From assembly GCA_021163175.1 (NCBI GenBank), contig JAGGXG010000007.1:1-6625 (forward strand): a stretch of DNA of 6,625 nt. The letters are read 5' to 3'. The notes below the pieces were generated by a model. It was not told the origin of the DNA. It saw nothing but the letters and a program-made list of their open reading frames with translations, and searched no databases. Made by a program: the position numbers and the translations under genes. Source of the DNA: Thermoplasmata archaeon (GTDB lineage Archaea > Thermoplasmatota > E2 > UBA202 > JdFR-43). Shown here one piece after another: positions 1 through 5,406 of the stretch; positions within the stretch are counted from its first letter, which is position 1; each line of letters starts with the position of its first letter.

Positions 1-185
1 AATATACAGTGATTAAATTTGGCCCAAGAAGCGCTATTGAAAGATTTTTTGGAAACATTGAATGGAGGATAAGAAAATTTTGGAATGCTTTTCATGGAAA
101 ATATTCCATAGAAAGCATGCAAAATTATATTGAAGCATTGGCTGGGTTTAGAAATTTCTACAAAAATTTGGAGGTGTTAAGTTGA
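1..185 (+). CDS. DDE-type transposase, C-terminal fragment (5' end outside window)
   Basis: An open frame enters from the left edge (first full codon at base 3) and stops with TGA at 183-185, giving about 60 residues. It contains GPRSAIERFFGNIEWRIRKF near its start and then a helical, aromatic-rich tail ending FYKNLEVLS. A Glu followed by Arg-Phe-Phe and a basic stretch is what the last catalytic Glu of an RNase H-like DDE transposase looks like, and the short helical tail after it fits the IS6/IS240-like or related rve-type groups. The exact family cannot be fixed from this piece. The frame shows no stop before its natural end, so this may be the end of an intact element lying to the left. 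It has no apparent functional link to the genes that follow. Confidence 0.7.
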   Translation, partial: YTVIKFGPRSAIERFFGNIEWRIRKFWNAFHGKYSIESMQNYIEALAGFRNFYKNLEVLS

Positions 186-187
186 TG

Positions 188-207
188 GTCTCGTAAAAGT
201 AAAAACC
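188..207. repeat. possible right end (terminal inverted repeat) of the insertion sequence
   Basis: Just after the transposase stop there is a short non-coding stretch ending in AAAAACC, whose reverse complement begins GGTTTTTACTTTTACGAGAC. Insertion-sequence ends of the IS6-like type often begin with GG followed by a T-rich tract, and the position 3-22 bases after the transposase stop is where an end would be expected. The left end lies outside the window, so the repeat cannot be matched to a partner. This is a placement guess. Confidence 0.3.
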
Positions 208-215
208 AAATATCA

Positions 216-223
216 TTAAATAT
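216..223 (+). promoter_or_regulatory. TATA-like box for the lipid kinase operon
   Basis: TTAAATAT is centred about 24 bases before the ATG at 244, the spacing expected for an archaeal TATA box serving a leaderless transcript. No Shine-Dalgarno-like sequence precedes the ATG, which agrees. The box lies just outside the presumed insertion-sequence end. Confidence 0.5.
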
Positions 224-243
224 GAAAATTACATATTACCATA

Positions 244-891
244 ATGCTTTCAGGGGATATCATAGGCGTTCTTTGTGTTTATGCATATGTTGCCATCCTC
301 CTGCTAATCTCGGAAAAAGTGCTTAAAAAGCATCCACTCATCAGCAGGAAATTTCTGCACATCATGGTAGGAAACATATTTTTCATTCTCCCTCTGTTCG
401 AACATGCATGGGTCATGTCGTTCATCGCCGCCGCCCCTTTTATTATACTCACATTTCTTTTCAGCCCATATTCACCTCTTAAAAAAGTCACCACCACATC
501 TGCTGCCGGTCATGGTCTCGGCCTGGTGTATTACTCCATTTCATGGACAATTCTTGCATACATATTTTTCGACAAACCATGGGTTATTTCGATTGGAATT
601 GTTGCCATGTCTTACGGTGATGGATTTGCCTCTCTCATAGGCAGCATTTATGGAAAACATATATGCAAAATTTTTCAGGATACTAAAAGTATCGAAGGCT
701 CTATTGCGATGTTTGTCTTCACCATTGTTATGAGTGTTGTAGCACTTGCATATTATGGCAAAAGAATAAATCTGCCAGTTATTGCTGGAGTTGCACTTGT
801 TGCGACGATTGTTGAAGCAGCAACTCCCAAAGGAGCAGACAACCTTACCGTTTCTCTTGCATCTGCATTATTGTATTATGCAATTGCATAG
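244..891 (+). CDS. dolichol/phytol kinase-family integral membrane lipid kinase (CTP-dependent type)
   Basis: The 215-residue product is almost entirely hydrophobic, with about six to seven membrane segments. It carries the conserved blocks of the SEC59/VTE5/DGK1 family: RKFLHI at 35-40 after the first helix, SYGDGFASLIGSIYGK at 123-138, KSIEGS at 148-153, and EAATPKGADNLTV at 191-203. In this family the GDG..A...G..YGK and K(S/T)xEGS blocks form the cytidine-nucleotide site and the DNLT block lies near the end. Known members phosphorylate dolichol, phytol/geranylgeraniol or diacylglycerol using CTP, and some relatives are annotated as phosphatidate cytidylyltransferases. In an archaeon an isoprenoid alcohol is the likeliest substrate, but this is inferred. 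The start at 244 fits the TATA box and leaves the first helix intact. The next gene starts 9 bases after its stop, so the two are probably co-transcribed. Confidence 0.8.
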   Translation: MLSGDIIGVLCVYAYVAILLLISEKVLKKHPLISRKFLHIMVGNIFFILPLFEHAWVMSFIAAAPFIILTFLFSPYSPLKKVTTTSAAGHGLGLVYYSISWTILAYIFFDKPWVISIGIVAMSYGDGFASLIGSIYGKHICKIFQDTKSIEGSIAMFVFTIVMSVVALAYYGKRINLPVIAGVALVATIVEAATPKGADNLTVSLASALLYYAIA

Positions 892-895
892 GTGA
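890..895 (+). promoter_or_regulatory. ribosome binding site of the thymidylate-kinase-like gene
   Basis: AGGTGA overlaps the stop codon of the upstream lipid kinase gene and sits 4 bases before the ATG at 900. It supports that start and translation from a two-gene transcript, unlike the leaderless first genes of this window. Confidence 0.55.
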
Positions 896-899
896 AAAG

Positions 900-1481
900 A
901 TGAGGTTCATAGTTGTTGATGGACTCGATGGCGCTGGAAAGGATACACATGCAAGATTAATAAAACAAAGATATGAAGTTATGGGTGAGAATGTAATACT
1001 ACGTTCTCATCCTGAAACAGATAACAAATATGGGAGGAAAGCAAAAAAGGCGTTGCTGGAGGGTGGAAAAATTAATCATATAAAGGCATCTCTCTACTAC
1101 GCCCTTGATGTAATTCATTCTATTCGCCGTTATTACGGAAAAGCCGATACATTCATAGTTGTTAGATATCTCATGGGAGTTGCATATCTTCCTTTTCCCA
1201 TTGCAAAAATTCTCTACAAATTTTTTGCCACATTTTTGCCCACTTCTCAATACATGTTCTTTTTGGATGCTCAGCCGGAAGAATGTCTCCGAAGACTGAA
1301 ATCTAGAGAGAGGCGAGAAATGTTCGAAACGCTGGACTCCTTGATTAAAGTTAGGAAAAAAGCACTGGCCCTTGCAAAGAACTGGCACATCATCGATGCC
1401 AACAACTCCATTGAAGAAACACACGCAATCATAGATTCCATTCTCGACAAATTGGATGGAAAAAATGAACATGAAAAGTGA
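900..1481 (+). CDS. thymidylate kinase-like P-loop kinase with altered DR motif
   Basis: The 193-residue protein starts with a beta strand and a P-loop, GLDGAGKDT (residues 8-16), as in dTMP kinases. The substrate region around RSHPETDNKYGRKAK (35-49) resembles the usual R.P..t..g..ir segment. A LID-like stretch RRLKSRERREMFETL (131-145) matches the R..R.E.FE pattern, followed by VRKKALALAKNWHIID and a closing helix, as in the family. Length is close to the usual 195-215. Where normal enzymes have the DR(Y/F/H) motif followed by S..AYQ, this protein has VVRYLMGVAYLPFP (87-100): the Arg is kept, the Asp is Val, and the Gln after AY is missing. The Tyr normally found in VR..Y is Ala. It could be an ordinary diverged dTMP kinase, or a paralogue acting on another monophosphate. 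Its partnership with a lipid kinase makes the second idea worth testing. Confidence 0.75.
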   Translation: MRFIVVDGLDGAGKDTHARLIKQRYEVMGENVILRSHPETDNKYGRKAKKALLEGGKINHIKASLYYALDVIHSIRRYYGKADTFIVVRYLMGVAYLPFPIAKILYKFFATFLPTSQYMFFLDAQPEECLRRLKSRERREMFETLDSLIKVRKKALALAKNWHIIDANNSIEETHAIIDSILDKLDGKNEHEK

Positions 1482-1532
1482 ACCTTTTCTTCCATATTTG
1501 CTTTCTTAAAGCCGAAACTCGGTTACCTCTCG
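1482..1532. other. short convergent intergenic spacer
   Basis: These 51 bases separate the ends of the kinase operon and of glutamine synthetase. A pyrimidine-rich run (CCTTTTCTTCC and further T-rich bases, about 1484-1507) directly follows the plus-strand stop and could serve as an archaeal T-tract terminator. The small inverted repeat CCGAAACTCGG at 1512-1522 has only four paired bases and no T run after it in either direction. Confidence 0.3.
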
Positions 1533-2852
1533 TTATAACACGCTAAAATAATTTTTTATTTCATAATCCGTTACAGCTCTGTTAAAGCTCTCGCATTCGA
1601 TTTTTTTATTTTCCATAAACTTTTGATAAATATGCTTGAGTAATGTACTTTTTACTAATTCGCTTCCTTCAAAAAATTCCAGCGCCTTTTCTAAGGAAGG
1701 AGAAAGCTCTTCTATATTTAATTTCTTTCTTTCCGGCTCAGATAAATGAAAAACATCAACTTCAACTGGCTTTGGTGTCTTTAACTCTTCTTTAATTCCT
1801 TGTATGCCTGCAGCATGAATTAAGCTTAATGCAAGATATGGATTGCATGCTGGATCAGGGCTTCTTATTTCAATTCTCGTTGCAAGCTCTTTTCCTTTCT
1901 GATATTCTGGAACTCTTACATAAGCTGACCTGTTTTTCGTTCCCCATACAAGATATGTAGGAGCTTCATAACCAGGATAAAGTCTCTTATACGAATTTAT
2001 CCATTGATTTAATCCTGCTTGAATATCTTTTCCATATTTTATTAATCCTGCAATATAAGATTTTGCAATGTCGCTTAATCCCTGCTTTTCTCTGTCAAAA
2101 AATAGATTTTCTCCATCTTTCCATAATGAAAGGTGTAAATGCATACCATTTCCATTGATTCCATCAATTGGCTTGGGCATAAAAGAAGCATAAACTCCAT
2201 ATTTTCTTGCAATTCTTTTTACAACATACTTTGTTAAAATTATGCTATCTGCCATTTTTAAAGCATTGGTATAGGTTAAATCTATTTCATGCTGGCTTGG
2301 AGAAACTTCGTGATGGTCAAATTCTGTTTTTATTCCCATTTCATTCAGAGCAAGCTGTGCTTCTTTTCTTATCTCTCCATACAATCCTGACCTAAAATAT
2401 CCGCCCTCGTCAGTATGCATTGGACTTTTATCATTTTCAAAAATGAAAAACTCTATCTCAGCCCCACATTTTAATGTGCCAATCCCATCGTATTTCTCCA
2501 CTATATTTTTTAGCAAGCTTCTGGTATCTCCTTCATATTCCTTTCCACTCGTGTCAACTATATGTCCAAAAACTATTGCTTCTCTCCATGATTTTTCAAC
2601 ACCCTTATATTCCCAAGGTAAAATTGTTAATGTATTTATATCAGGAATAAACCTTAAATCGCTTTCTTCAGTTCTTGCAAAACCTTCTACAGAAGAGCCA
2701 TCAAATCCCTTTCCGTTTTGAATCAAATCTTCAAAATCTTCTATTGGAATTGTAAAGTCAAGCATTCTTCCAAGAATATCGACAAAAACAGGTCTAATAA
2801 ATTTCACATTTTTATCTTCAAATTCTTTTATTTGTTCTTTTATCTCTTCCAT
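1533..2852 (-). CDS. glnA: glutamine synthetase type I (GSI-alpha)
   Basis: Makes glutamine from glutamate, ammonia and ATP in the cytoplasm, as a dodecamer in this family. Counting from the start chosen here (439 residues), the motifs are GFDGSS (50-55), EIEF (132-135), HHEVSPSQHEID (180-191), MPKPIDGINGNGMHLH (225-240), NSYKRL (286-291), NRSAYVRVP (307-315) and RIEIRSPDPACNPY (326-339), which cover the metal, ammonia and glutamate sites. The C-terminal part has no NLYDLPPEE-type Tyr site and no extra insertion, so it is the non-adenylylated alpha type. Arg60 in EGFARTEESD matches the Arg used for glutamine feedback in Bacillus subtilis. The frame is open further upstream to a GTG at 2936, but homology begins at MEEIKEQ and a TATA box sits at leaderless distance from 2852, so 2852 is preferred. 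Confidence 0.95.
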   Translation of the reverse strand: MEEIKEQIKEFEDKNVKFIRPVFVDILGRMLDFTIPIEDFEDLIQNGKGFDGSSVEGFARTEESDLRFIPDINTLTILPWEYKGVEKSWREAIVFGHIVDTSGKEYEGDTRSLLKNIVEKYDGIGTLKCGAEIEFFIFENDKSPMHTDEGGYFRSGLYGEIRKEAQLALNEMGIKTEFDHHEVSPSQHEIDLTYTNALKMADSIILTKYVVKRIARKYGVYASFMPKPIDGINGNGMHLHLSLWKDGENLFFDREKQGLSDIAKSYIAGLIKYGKDIQAGLNQWINSYKRLYPGYEAPTYLVWGTKNRSAYVRVPEYQKGKELATRIEIRSPDPACNPYLALSLIHAAGIQGIKEELKTPKPVEVDVFHLSEPERKKLNIEELSPSLEKALEFFEGSELVKSTLLKHIYQKFMENKKIECESFNRAVTDYEIKNYFSVL

Positions 2853-2943
2853 ATTCAATCGAATCATAAAAACATTTAATAGATTTTTCTTTACAAAATA
2901 GCTTTGAAACAATGGCGTACATGCTTGCAGATTCACTTTTCAT
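2818..2943 (-). CDS. possible 41-residue small ORF ahead of and overlapping glnA
   Basis: An ATG at 2943 begins a 41-codon frame ending in TGA at 2820-2818. It overlaps the first codons of glnA in another frame. It is preceded by AGGAGG at 2957-2952 with an 8-base spacer, the best Shine-Dalgarno match in the window. The product begins MKSESASMYAIVSKLFCKEK and then becomes basic; it has no domain I recognise. It would need a promoter upstream of the presumed glnA one, perhaps in the T-rich minus strand of 2970-3002. It could be a leader peptide, a real small protein, or the remnant start of a lost gene. Coding status is uncertain. Confidence 0.3.
   Translation of the reverse strand: MKSESASMYAIVSKLFCKEKSIKCFYDSIEYGRDKRTNKRI
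2874..2881 (-). promoter_or_regulatory. TATA-like box of glnA
   Basis: On the minus strand TATTAAAT is centred about 25 bases before the ATG at 2852, fitting a leaderless transcript. It argues against a longer protein, since the upstream in-frame starts at 2867 and 2936 would lie too close to or before the box. No nitrogen-regulator operator could be recognised with confidence. Confidence 0.5.
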
Positions 2944-2951
2944 CAAATATT

Positions 2952-2957
2952 CCTCCT
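2952..2957 (-). promoter_or_regulatory. perfect AGGAGG ribosome binding site with no known gene behind it
   Basis: AGGAGG on the minus strand lies 8 bases before the ATG of the 41-codon ORF. The other first genes in this window lack such a site and appear leaderless, so it stands out. It may be a relic of an older gene upstream of glnA. Confidence 0.4.
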
Positions 2958-3000
2958 AAAGTTGTATCTCGCAAAAATAAAAATAAAAAATAAAAACAAA

Positions 3001-3009
3001 TTTTTATAT
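3001..3009 (+). promoter_or_regulatory. TATA-like box for the DUF432-MscS operon
   Basis: TTTTTATAT follows an A-rich stretch that could act as a BRE, and is centred about 24 bases before the GTG at 3029. This supports a leaderless transcript beginning at or next to that GTG. Confidence 0.55.
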
Positions 3010-3028
3010 CAGAAATGATTATTTCAAG

Positions 3029-3733
3029 GTGTTTGGGAAATATGGGCTGAACGATGAAATAAAAGAAAATGGCGTTGAGATAAGGATAAAAGGAAAAGGA
3101 AAGGTAAAGAGATATTATCGCAAGGCTGGAGATGAAGAGATAGAGAAAATTGTGTCTGCTGAATCTGGAAATTTATATGTTGTTCCTGTTGAACCAGTTA
3201 ATTTGCCCAAGCTGGGGGTGGCAGAGCATTTATTGATAGAATTTGAAAAACCCTACATAATAGAGCCATCTATCCAAGACACCTTTTATTTAAAATTTCC
3301 GATAGAAGTTGGCGTATTTCTCGTTGATAGGAAAGATGTTGAAAGAATAGATATATTCACGATGGCAAAGCAAAAATATATATTGTATGGTTCTCCAGAG
3401 CAGGGAATAATATGCAGATGGTGGAAAAGCGAGATATATCATGATGAACCTGAAGTGAAAAAGTTGCACGAAGGAATAATGAGGGTGGATGTAAAAAATA
3501 GCTACAGGGAATGGGTTGAAGTTAAAAAAATGGTATTTAGAGCTTTTGATATGAAAATTTTTTACAATAGCCATGCATATATGCATGCTTACGTTAACAT
3601 ACTTAAAAAAACGATGGCTGAAACATCATTCAATTCAAGAAAGCCCAAAAATATGGAGGCAAGCATTGACATATACGAAGCAAAGGGGATAAAAAAGCTT
3701 GAGAAAAAATTTGTTATGGAGTGGGGATTATGA
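3029..3733 (+). CDS. DUF432 family archaeal protein
   Basis: The 234-residue product is soluble-looking, beta-rich and basic, without a signal peptide or membrane segment. It opens with FGKYGL, and its centre holds KQKYILYGSPEQGIICRWWKSEIY (roughly 114-137), the block I recognise from DUF432, an archaeal family of about this length with no established biochemical function. The assignment is from memory of the family pattern. The start is GTG, chosen because the TATA box lies about 24 bases before it and the first residues match the family opening. Its TGA overlaps the ATG of the mechanosensitive channel gene, so the two are probably translated in a coupled way. I infer a role tied to the channel, such as a cytoplasmic partner or regulator. 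Confidence 0.75.
   Translation: MFGKYGLNDEIKENGVEIRIKGKGKVKRYYRKAGDEEIEKIVSAESGNLYVVPVEPVNLPKLGVAEHLLIEFEKPYIIEPSIQDTFYLKFPIEVGVFLVDRKDVERIDIFTMAKQKYILYGSPEQGIICRWWKSEIYHDEPEVKKLHEGIMRVDVKNSYREWVEVKKMVFRAFDMKIFYNSHAYMHAYVNILKKTMAETSFNSRKPKNMEASIDIYEAKGIKKLEKKFVMEWGL
3717..3732 (+). promoter_or_regulatory. translational coupling site (GGAG and ATGA overlap)
   Basis: GGAGTGGGG at about 3719-3727 precedes ATGA at 3730-3733, where the channel ATG shares bases with the DUF432 TGA. This decides the channel start at 3730 over the GTG at 3721, which overlaps the purine-rich site itself. Confidence 0.6.
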
Positions 3734-4551
3734 ACTTGCAAGCAGAGATATCAAAAATGCTGAATCATGAAGTCATGAAAGGTGTTACACTGCTTGATTT
3801 GTTCATATTCGTAGCCATATTGGTTGTGGCTGTGATAATTGCAAAAATTGTCAGGCTAAACATAAGGAGGGCTTTGAAGGAAAAAGTTCCGAAGACCACG
3901 CTGGTGGCGATAGAGAAAATCGCTTATTACACCATCATTATCATTGGTTTTGTCATAGCCATCCCCTACATAGGCTTTTCATTGAGCGGGCTGCTGGTGG
4001 CGGGCGGCATCGCCGGCATCGTTATAGGCTTGGCTACGCAAACCGTGGTATCTAACCTTATAAGTGGGCTATTTTTGATGGCTGAGAAGCCGATACAGAT
4101 AGGAGATGGCGTTTCTATAGGGGATGTTGGAGGCGTTGTTAAAGACATAAGGGTGCTCTCGACAACAATAAGGACATGGGACGGAATTTATGTTCGCCTT
4201 CCAAATGAAAAAGTTTTTACCTCGAACATATACAATTACAATGCTCATGCCGCAAGAAGATTTGAATATAAAGTTGGCATAGCTTATAAAAGCGATGCAG
4301 ATAAGGCCATAGAAGTGATAAAAAATTTGCTTGAAGAACACCCCCTTATATTGAAAGAACCTGCTCCCCAAATTTTCGTTGAAGAGCTTGCAGATAGCAG
4401 CGTTGAGCTTACAATTAAAATATGGGCTCCTTCAAGCGAGTGGTATGGAGTGAAAACCGAGATGCTATGGAAAATCAAAGTTGCATTGGAAAAAGCAGGA
4501 ATAGAGATTCCATTCCCGCAGCTTGTAATATGGAAAGGGGAAAAGACTTAG
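3730..4551 (+). CDS. mscS: MscS-type small-conductance mechanosensitive channel
   Basis: The 273-residue protein, close to the size of E. coli MscS, has membrane helices at about 21-43 and 62-81, then the pore helix and its continuation at about 87-117. The latter carries the family's Gly/Ala pattern AGGIAGIVIGLATQTVVSNL and GLFLMAEKPIQIGD. The beta domain (about 120-175) has RLPNEKVFTSNIYNY, and the alpha/beta vestibule ends in IEIPFPQ. These channels open on membrane tension and release solutes during hypo-osmotic shock; they form heptamers in the cell membrane. It is the second gene of a two-gene operon, coupled to DUF432 by an ATGA overlap. Its stop overlaps the stop of the minus-strand gene that follows. 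No missing motif was seen, so it should be functional. Confidence 0.93.
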   Translation: MNLQAEISKMLNHEVMKGVTLLDLFIFVAILVVAVIIAKIVRLNIRRALKEKVPKTTLVAIEKIAYYTIIIIGFVIAIPYIGFSLSGLLVAGGIAGIVIGLATQTVVSNLISGLFLMAEKPIQIGDGVSIGDVGGVVKDIRVLSTTIRTWDGIYVRLPNEKVFTSNIYNYNAHAARRFEYKVGIAYKSDADKAIEVIKNLLEEHPLILKEPAPQIFVEELADSSVELTIKIWAPSSEWYGVKTEMLWKIKVALEKAGIEIPFPQLVIWKGEKT

Positions 4552-4769
4552 ATGTGTTTTTCTGCTATATCTCCAACTATTGGCAACCTATACATTTCTC
4601 CCTGATATGCCTTTATCATCAGAATAATCCATAGTATGAACATCGCTATCCCTATAATCCATGAGAGCCATACCAAGAACACCCATGCATGCCAGAAAAG
4701 GAACCAGCTCCATCCCCCGAATAGGACTGAAATGATCCATAACGGGAAGAACGTCAGTATGGACTGCAT
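4548..4769 (-). CDS. UPF0132-type small membrane protein, N-terminally truncated (likely remnant)
   Basis: The 73-residue frame has two hydrophobic stretches rich in Trp/Phe and ends with MIKAYQGEMYRLPIVGDIAEK, the hallmark C-terminus of the UPF0132/DUF4870-like family. Full members have about 100-120 residues: a first helix, then a conserved F.RFHA.QS block. Here the frame continues upstream of the ATG as AIFHFHA before an in-frame TAA at 4793-4791, so the FHAMQS block is present but the first 30 or so residues, including the first helix, are gone. None of the three minus-strand frames above it holds a matching helix. The function of the family is unknown. A TATA-like site lies at leaderless distance, so a short product could still be made. 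The stop overlaps that of the channel gene. Confidence 0.6.
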   Translation of the reverse strand: MQSILTFFPLWIISVLFGGWSWFLFWHAWVFLVWLSWIIGIAMFILWIILMIKAYQGEMYRLPIVGDIAEKHI

Positions 4770-4789
4770 TGCATGGAAGTGAAAAATTG

Positions 4790-4797
4790 CTTAAATT
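4790..4797 (-). promoter_or_regulatory. weak TATA-like site before the truncated UPF0132 gene
   Basis: AATTTAAG on the minus strand is centred about 24 bases before the ATG at 4769, the same geometry as at the intact genes. It overlaps the in-frame stop that ends the family homology, and in AT-rich DNA such a match may be chance. Confidence 0.3.
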
Positions 4798-4990
4798 TCG
4801 GCTTTGCTACACCACATTTTGCAAAATTAATAAAAAAATGCCCAAAGCAACGAGTAAAGTTGCAACAGCCTTCATCAATTTATTTAAGGGGAAAAACGAG
4901 AGCATAATAAAAAAAATTGAAGGAATTTCCATCAAAAATGAAAAATACAGATGTGCCATGGCAATCATAATAGGATTTGTTGTTGGTATG
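4798..4990. other. decayed stretch with no convincing intact gene
   Basis: Both strands are open across part of this stretch but neither gives a protein I can name. The minus strand from a GTG at 5001 to a TAG at 4807 reads as a hydrophobic tail ending KAVATLLVALGIFLLILQNVV, which resembles the last helix of many transporters, TauE/SafE included. The plus strand to a TAA at 5014 reads KNEKYRCAMAIIIGFVVGMI, which resembles the linker and fifth helix of TauE/SafE proteins and has more local-style codon use (ATA, AGA, GGA). No start with promoter support was found for either. I regard it as remnant DNA between two broken genes. Confidence 0.4.
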
Positions 4991-5340
4991 ATAGTATGCA
5001 CCCAGAGCTATTAACAAAATTCCAAAAATGCTCCTGAGCCTGCTATTAGGTGTGCTGAAGAAATGAAGGCTCCAAGTTGCGAACCAGGAAACGCACCGAA
5101 GGCAAGCCAGAGGCATGGCAGCACATCCACATTCTCATTTTTATAATAAACATATGCAACCACCGATGAAGCTATGAAACTCGCCATCAGTGTTGTTCCT
5201 ATGGCTTCATGCATTGAAAAGCCAAGCAAAAGATAAAGCAAAGAAACCATTATCACGGCGCCGCTCGCCCCCATCACACCAATTATTACGCCTGCAAAAG
5301 ATCCTATGAATAGCATGACAATCAAATTAAGCAATGACAT
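4991..5340 (-). pseudogene. TauE/SafE (DUF81)-type transporter, first half only, frameshifted
   Basis: From an ATG at 5340 the frame reads through helix 1 with GSFAGVIIGVMGASGAVIMV, the family's G..aG...G..G.gGg..lv block, then HEAIGTTLMASFIASS, a Y.....VD loop and the GAFPGSQLGAFISS block. This is the first of the two repeats of a TauE/SafE exporter, which move sulfonates, sulfite or related anions. At about 5038-5040 the frame runs into an early TAA at 5013. Shifting by one base continues the homology as LRSIFGILLIALGAY to about 4991, so a one-base loss (or two-base gain) is the simplest reading. The second repeat (about 120 residues) is absent. A further ATG at 5346 exists, but 5340 fits the TATA box better. 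If the shift is a sequencing error, a single-repeat protein could be intact. Confidence 0.6.
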
Positions 5341-5357
5341 CACCATGTATTTGAATG

Positions 5358-5367
5358 AAATTTAAAT
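5358..5367 (-). promoter_or_regulatory. TATA-like box for the TauE-type gene
   Basis: AAATTTAAAT on the plus strand reads ATTTAAATTT on the minus strand and is centred about 23 bases before the ATG at 5340. The promoter is thus still present although the gene is broken, which suggests recent decay. Confidence 0.45.
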
Positions 5368-5380
5368 GGATTTGCAAAAA

Positions 5381-5387
5381 TTATATA
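5381..5387 (+). promoter_or_regulatory. TATA-like box for the papain-family protease
   Basis: TTATATA, preceded by an A-rich BRE-like run, is centred 23 bases before the ATG at 5407. With the minus-strand box at 5358-5367 it makes a compact divergent promoter only about 65 bases wide. Confidence 0.55.
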
Positions 5388-5406
5388 GGGCTCAAAAATT
5401 ATACAT

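Noticed and set aside
999..1472. A 157-codon minus-strand frame opposite the thymidylate-kinase-like gene
   Set aside because: The plus strand has a clear P-loop protein; the antisense frame is Cys- and Phe-rich without any recognisable motif.
1512..1522. Small inverted repeat CCGAAACTCGG as a bidirectional terminator
   Set aside because: Only four base pairs of stem with a three-base loop and no T run after it on either strand.
2853..2936. A 28-residue N-terminal extension of glutamine synthetase from a GTG at 2936
   Set aside because: The residues do not resemble the family, and the TATA box at 2874-2881 would lie inside the coding part; leaderless start at 2852 is more consistent.
3572..3587. 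A perfect 16-base palindrome CATGCATATATGCATG
   Set aside because: It lies inside the DUF432 gene and is explained by the codons for HAYMHA; no second copy or promoter context suggests an operator.
3721..3729. GTG at 3721 as the channel start (three residues longer)
   Set aside because: The purine-rich ribosome site overlaps that GTG, whereas the ATG at 3730 has proper spacing and forms an ATGA overlap with the upstream stop.
4422..4634. A 70-codon plus-strand frame across the end of the channel gene
   Set aside because: It is out of frame with MscS, has no start support, and covers the well-supported MscS C-terminus and UPF0132 C-terminal motif.
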